Below, piece by piece: positions 59,255 through 64,000 of a stretch of DNA of 64,000 nucleotides (position 1 is its first letter; every line of letters starts with the position of its first letter). The stretch comes from Polyodon spathula (taxonomy: Eukaryota > Chordata > Actinopteri > Acipenseriformes > Polyodontidae), in assembly GCF_017654505.1 (NCBI RefSeq), contig NC_054572.1, forward strand, positions 1,246,864 to 1,310,863, written 5' to 3'. Made by a program: the position numbers and the translations under genes. The notes under the pieces were generated by a model that ran no database searches, was not told the DNA's origin, and saw only the letters and a program-made list of their open reading frames with translations.

Positions 59255-59458
59255 GTTTTTAACATATATAGAAGAACACTGACCTTTTGAAATCACATGT
59301 TACAGATTTTTTACATATGGGGACTGATATAAAACCCTCTCTTCTAGCCTTAATATGGGGACATATGAGCATGCAAATGCATGATCGCCTCTTATAGGAG
59401 ATAATGTGTTACCTTTGTTGCATGATGACCTCATAGGAGGATGACCACATCAAGCAAT

Positions 59459-59478
59459 GGGGGGGGGGGGGGGGGGGG
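59459..59478. repeat. G20 homopolymer
   Basis: 20 consecutive G. Confidence 0.95.
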
Positions 59479-60694
59479 AATCAGCTACTATCAATAATTG
59501 AGGCATGAAAGGGTTAAGATGCAAGAATCTGTGAAACATTTTAAATAAGGGAAAGAAAGAATTAAGAGCAGTTTTCAAAGCTAAGCAGAGCCCCACTGTC
59601 TCTGGGTAATGTCTCCAAGTGACATTTTCTCCAGCTAGCAGCCCCTTGTATTTTCTGTGCTATGGAGACCGACTGCTAAAAACGGAAAGTGGTGAATAAA
59701 AAGAGACATGTGATGTCTGTATTTCACAGAAGGTTATGTGACCCAGACAAGTTCAAGGGTGAAGGTTCACTGAAAGGGCAGGGAATTTGGCAGCAGCAGC
59801 CAAAGCCGTATTGAGTTTCATGGCAGTTTCATCGAGTTTTTTTTTTGTTTTACATTGTGGCGGGATGTTTTCAGACTGTTTTCAGATTTTTCAGCACATA
59901 TTAAATAAACTCAGCTGAAAGTACAACACATGCCTCTTTGCCTTGAGTTGATAATGACTGCAGTATATGCTTGTTTTCAAATTCCATTTAAACATAACAA
60001 ATAAATCTCAGTGTAACATCCAATAGGATTTTTCCTTCTGAAGCAGTTTTACGCAGAGGAGCATTGGACTGTTTTATGCAAGAACTGTTTAAAATTGTTC
60101 CATATAAAAACAAAACATAGGCATGTTGTTTATGAACAGTACCATGAAATGGGCTGCTTGACAGCTTCGGGTCATTTATCACTGCATCACAGGGTGGTTC
60201 TCATTAAATTCACTCTCAAACTTGGATAACACAATATGCCAGATAATGTACATATGTAACTGTTGAATCCAATATTGCATGGATTGAACAGGTTTGCAAG
60301 CGTGGCTCTAATTCAGTTGTCAAGGTCAGTCGAAAGTAAAATATTCCCCCTGCATGCATAACATCAGAAGACTTGTTGTCCTTCACATACCTTTCCTGTC
60401 CTGCCACTTTGTCTGAAAATACTGCATTTCTCTGCAGTTTATTGCAGTAATTCTACAGTACAACCTAGCTGCCAGCACAAATGCGTATGCATCCCAGATG
60501 AATGTCATAGGCATTTGAATATGCTTTGAATTTATTTTCAAATGCGTTGTCTCATTTTATATTGCCAGTACTTGCTTTCACCTTTTCCCTACATTATGTA
60601 CATGTGACCTGTTTCTATCTACCAGTCAGAATCAATTGATTTTGTTTCAGACATTTCTTCTGACAATTCAATCACCAGTAAGATAAATAATTTT
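59479..60694. other. Unique non-coding stretch
   Basis: No gene or element is recognised before the telomere-cored element. Confidence 0.55.
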
Positions 60695-60957
60695 GGTAAC
60701 ACTTCACATTAAGTGTCTCTAATCACTGTGTATTTACATAGTAGTTACTTAGTAAATACATGTGTACTTACACATAATTGCAATGTTATTGAGCATAGTT
60801 ACAATGTGCTTAATGTGCAAATTATTGTGCATGATATAACCTTAATCCTAACCCTATCCTTATCCCTAACCCTACCCCTATTCCTATCCCAAACCTTAAT
60901 CCTAACCCTAAACCTAACCCTAACCCTAACCCTAATCCTAAACCTAACCCTAACCCC
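60695..60957 (+). mobile_element. Telomere-cored MITE, copy D (half element: left arm plus core)
   Basis: It starts with the best preserved terminus, GGTAACACTTCACATTAAG followed by TGTCTCTAATCACTG. It then follows the full-length left arm (TTACATAGTAGTTAC, ACATGTGTACTTACACATAATTG) to TGATATAACC. The core at 60838-60957 is CCCTAA hexamers with many variants. Immediately after the last TAACCCC the sequence becomes unique and no right arm follows. The copy broke or recombined exactly at the distal edge of its telomeric core. Confidence 0.75.
60838..60957 (+). repeat. Degenerate interstitial telomeric (CCCTAA)n core of copy D
   Basis: About 20 hexamers. CCCTAA is mixed with CCTTAT, CCCCTA, CCTTAATCC and AAACCT variants, so it is older than the core of copy C. 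Confidence 0.93.
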
Positions 60958-63900
60958 ATAGGGCTATTCACACAATAGTGTTTATTCACTGCATCTTTAC
61001 ACCTGACTGGGTTTTTTTTGCATTCAGACTTGCACGACAAATATCACAGGCAAGACCGGGGAACGTCTGATTACAGCAGTGCAGAAAACCTTGTTCTTTA
61101 TGATAAGCAGCACAATAAATATCTTGATAAAAGAATACAAACAGGCATTATGGGAAAACATGAGGTTGTTGAAGCACTGTTGGTATGTTAAAATAAACAC
61201 ACTGTTTTGCCAACAGGTTTTCGTTAAATGTCCGAGTGTAGCTTCTAGAAAGTGCATGAGATACCGTCTTTCAAACAATAAATCCTGCCAATCCTGTATT
61301 TATTATTAAATACAGACTGAACTACAAAACAAAATCGCCTATCTAATTATATCCAGCAGCATACCCAGGTAAGTGCTATTGTATTTACACAAAATGTAAC
61401 TGTCTAAAACAGTTTTAAGTCAATCATATATGTTAGTATACGTGTATTTGCTCCCCAATAATGTAAAACACTGTCTGAGCTGTCTGCCGTTACATCTACA
61501 TTGGCAGTACCACCTACCTGCGTTTACTTAAAAAATAAACACACACACATCAGGATGCAAATCGAAATGAGACACAATGTAATGATTGTGTTGTGTTACA
61601 CCCCAGATCCACCTTATAGCATGGAAGGCTTTAGCAAGCGCATTTGGTTAAAGCCTTAAAACATATATTTAAATGGTTAAATTGTTAAACATTCTGTTAA
61701 ACATCTCTGTTACTTTACCCCATTGCAAAGTCACGTAAAGATGCACTGCTTCAGTAATGGTACAGTGTACACTGCAAGCAAAAAAGCACTTTGGCAGTGA
61801 AGAAAATAAATAGCTAAATAACACATTTACAATAAAATATGACAGTCTGTGACATTAACGTTGCACAGAGTGCCTCTCCACGTGAACGGAGGTCTCGATT
61901 CAGATTTCAAATGAATTAGAGCTGAACCTTCCCTGTGCAATTATCAGAAATAAACCACACAGAGCTCCCAGCAGTACACGTGTGCACGTGTTTGGTGTGT
62001 TATGCAAATGCACATTTCATTTCAAACTAAACCAGGGCCACTGTACTTAACCTGTTCTTGTGTAGTACCAGAAATCAGCATATCCTTTTAACTGGAGTAG
62101 CCAACTACTTTGCATAGTAATTCTGCGATTCACTCCCTAGCAAGCCTAGCCCACACTGTAACGCATCTCTCAATGCCCTACCATGCCTTTTCCATGCTTG
62201 ACTCTGCTGTTAAATATATGGCATCTATCACATCTATCACACATCAGGTTTGGCATAGTAAACTTACAGAGTGTGCAGAAGATAATATCTTCAAAATTAG
62301 GAAGTACAATAGCCCTCTTTTTTTTGTTTGTTGAATTTCTATCCTAAATGACTGGTAACTGCACAGCAGTCTACAGGCTATATTCACAAAGCATTAACCA
62401 GCATGCTGACTGACAAACAGCTAAAGCTACAGAACTAGCAAGAGGCAACTACTGCAAGGTCCATGCAGGTCCTCATTAAACTGATGCACTAATGATTTAA
62501 AAGCTTTTTAACATCCTTTATAGAGAGAACAAATACTGGTGTTACCTTATCACAGGGCTAAATGCTTGAATATGTCCCTCTGTTTATTGAAGTGATGTGA
62601 TTGAGCGTGCGAGGAAGTAACTGCCCCAAGAGGATACCCACCAGAGACCTCGTCGAGGTTATTCGGCGTTACACTCAACCCAGCCTAAAGTTCTAGCAGT
62701 CGCATGAATCGTGCCTGCAGCATCACTTTGAAAAGTCTGTTCTTGTGGTTGAAGATTGTGTCTGTGTCAGAGGATCTCTGACTGAGCTGACTGTTTCATT
62801 CAGTGGAAGCTGCAGTCTGAGCCATGCTTTAAAAAAAAAAAAAGGAATATTTGGATGCGATAACTTTGCAGTTGTAGTTTTGCACATATACCACAGTGGA
62901 AAGCATACAGTTCTGCGCATAATCCTTGCAAACGTTTACCACAGTAAATCTGCTGCCTTTTTGCAATGTTCACAAGCTGTACCCATTTACCACAGCTGTT
63001 TTGGCTTTACAATGCTTATCTGTGCTTTAGTAAATAAATAGTACAGTGTGTAAAAGCACGGTGGACCCATGCTTGTTACACTTTACAATGTTTTTACTTT
63101 GGAAAGCTGAACTGGAATATTACTTATGGAGAAGAGATGAGAAGGCTGTTCTAATCTCTAGATTACACAATGGGAGATATTTGCAAAGCATATTTTGTTT
63201 TCTAATTTGCATTACCTGTTAATAGGGATAACGTTAGACATTTTGTTCAAGAGATTTTTAATAATATGTTGTTTTTTTCCCCTATTTGTTTTTACAAAAT
63301 AAAGTACACTTTGCAAAAAAAAAAACAGCTGTCGTGGGCTGGCACTCTAATTGCATTGGTTGATAAACCCGGAGTTCTCTACCGAGCGATGCAGAAGCCT
63401 GCGGTGAGAACAATTCATGTCAGAGCTGCTCCCTCGGACTGAACAGCTTCAGCAGGACAATCAGCTGGAAGCAAACAGATCCTGTAGTGGCTTCATATCT
63501 ATTAAAGGGTACCATTGATTATCCAGTCAACGAAGACAGAGGGAATGGCAACATGTTGGGAAAAATGAAGAGCCCTACTGCTTGGCGTGCTGAAGTTTAA
63601 CTGGAATAAACAGGGGCTCGTCTAGAGTCTCATTTCTATTGAGCATTCAATATTAAAACACGGGTGGCCCCAGTAAATCCTAGCACCAGCCAGATGCTAA
63701 TTTGATTTGATTTCCTTGTTTCTCAGCAAGAACTGTACTCTACTGTACTGTATTCCAGCAAAAATAATACACATTTCCTTTCTTTTTTTTTTTTATTTCC
63801 CCAATAGCATTTTTTGATTGACTTTTGCAAAGGTCTGCTGTTAAGTTATTTAGTTCTTGTCTCTCCGATCCTGCTGTTTAAAACAGAGTAGGCATAGAGT

Positions 63901-64000
63901 CCACGGAGCTACAAATCACTTTCCAACACATAGCAACGTATTAATGGTGTTTGCAGTAGCTCTGAGTGGTTCTTAGAGCCCTTGCTTAACATTTATAACT
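60958..64000. other. Long unique non-coding stretch to the window end
   Basis: About 3 kb without a supportable gene, RNA gene or transposon. Short A/T runs occur near 62830, 63315 and 63783. The open frames at 62745-63041 (plus) and 61024-61278 (minus) have no recognised domain. Confidence 0.5.

Overview
This is vertebrate, non-coding nuclear DNA, most likely from a ray-finned fish. The basis is the mix of an L2-clade LINE whose peptide matches the fish form of that family, tRNA-derived SINE heads, a Tc1-like terminus, dense long dinucleotide microsatellites and TTAGGG-type telomeric repeats. My impression is a non-teleost such as a sturgeon or paddlefish, but nothing in the window proves this. 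I found no intact host gene, rRNA or tRNA gene, CRISPR array or prokaryotic feature. Nearly all open reading frames are translations of simple repeats or short chance frames. The window therefore reads as a gene desert or a very large intron.

Layout. 0-5 kb: CTT, TA and AAT microsatellites, then the first copy (4584-4889) of a palindromic MITE-like element with a telomere-like core. 5-8.1 kb: a TTA array, a 5'-truncated L2-clade LINE (about 5900-6790), an AT-rich homeodomain-motif block and a fold-back element (7712-8075). 8-16 kb: unique DNA, TA arrays, a G22 run and the second telomere-cored element (14100-14424). 16-17 kb: a decayed THAP zinc-finger fragment beside a small nested hairpin. 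17-32 kb: mostly unique sequence with TG, TA, CA and CT arrays and several blocks that look like conserved non-coding elements. 32.6-33.5 kb: a Tc1-like terminus and a retroelement-like segment. 35-42 kb: small tandem repeats, a SINE head (40543-40612) and a second, larger fold-back (41161-41706). 42-48 kb: two long pure-pyrimidine tracts (97 and 235 nt) and a 273-nt CA array. 49-64 kb: a 36-bp telomere-variant minisatellite, a second SINE head on the minus strand, the third and fourth telomere-cored elements (55716-56085 and 60695-60957) and a 36-nt G homopolymer.

The most unusual system is the telomere-cored element family. Four copies are spread over 56 kb. They share the same inverted terminal arms (GGTAACACTT...GTGTCTCTAAT), and wherever the core meets an arm the junction is at the same place in the element. 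The core is a CCCTAA/TTAGGG array at different stages of decay. This suggests that a non-autonomous DNA transposon is spreading interstitial telomeric repeats. Two unrelated fold-back elements, the THAP fragment with its neighbouring hairpin and the pyrimidine tracts are secondary points of interest. All identifications come from reading the sequence by eye; no database search was run.
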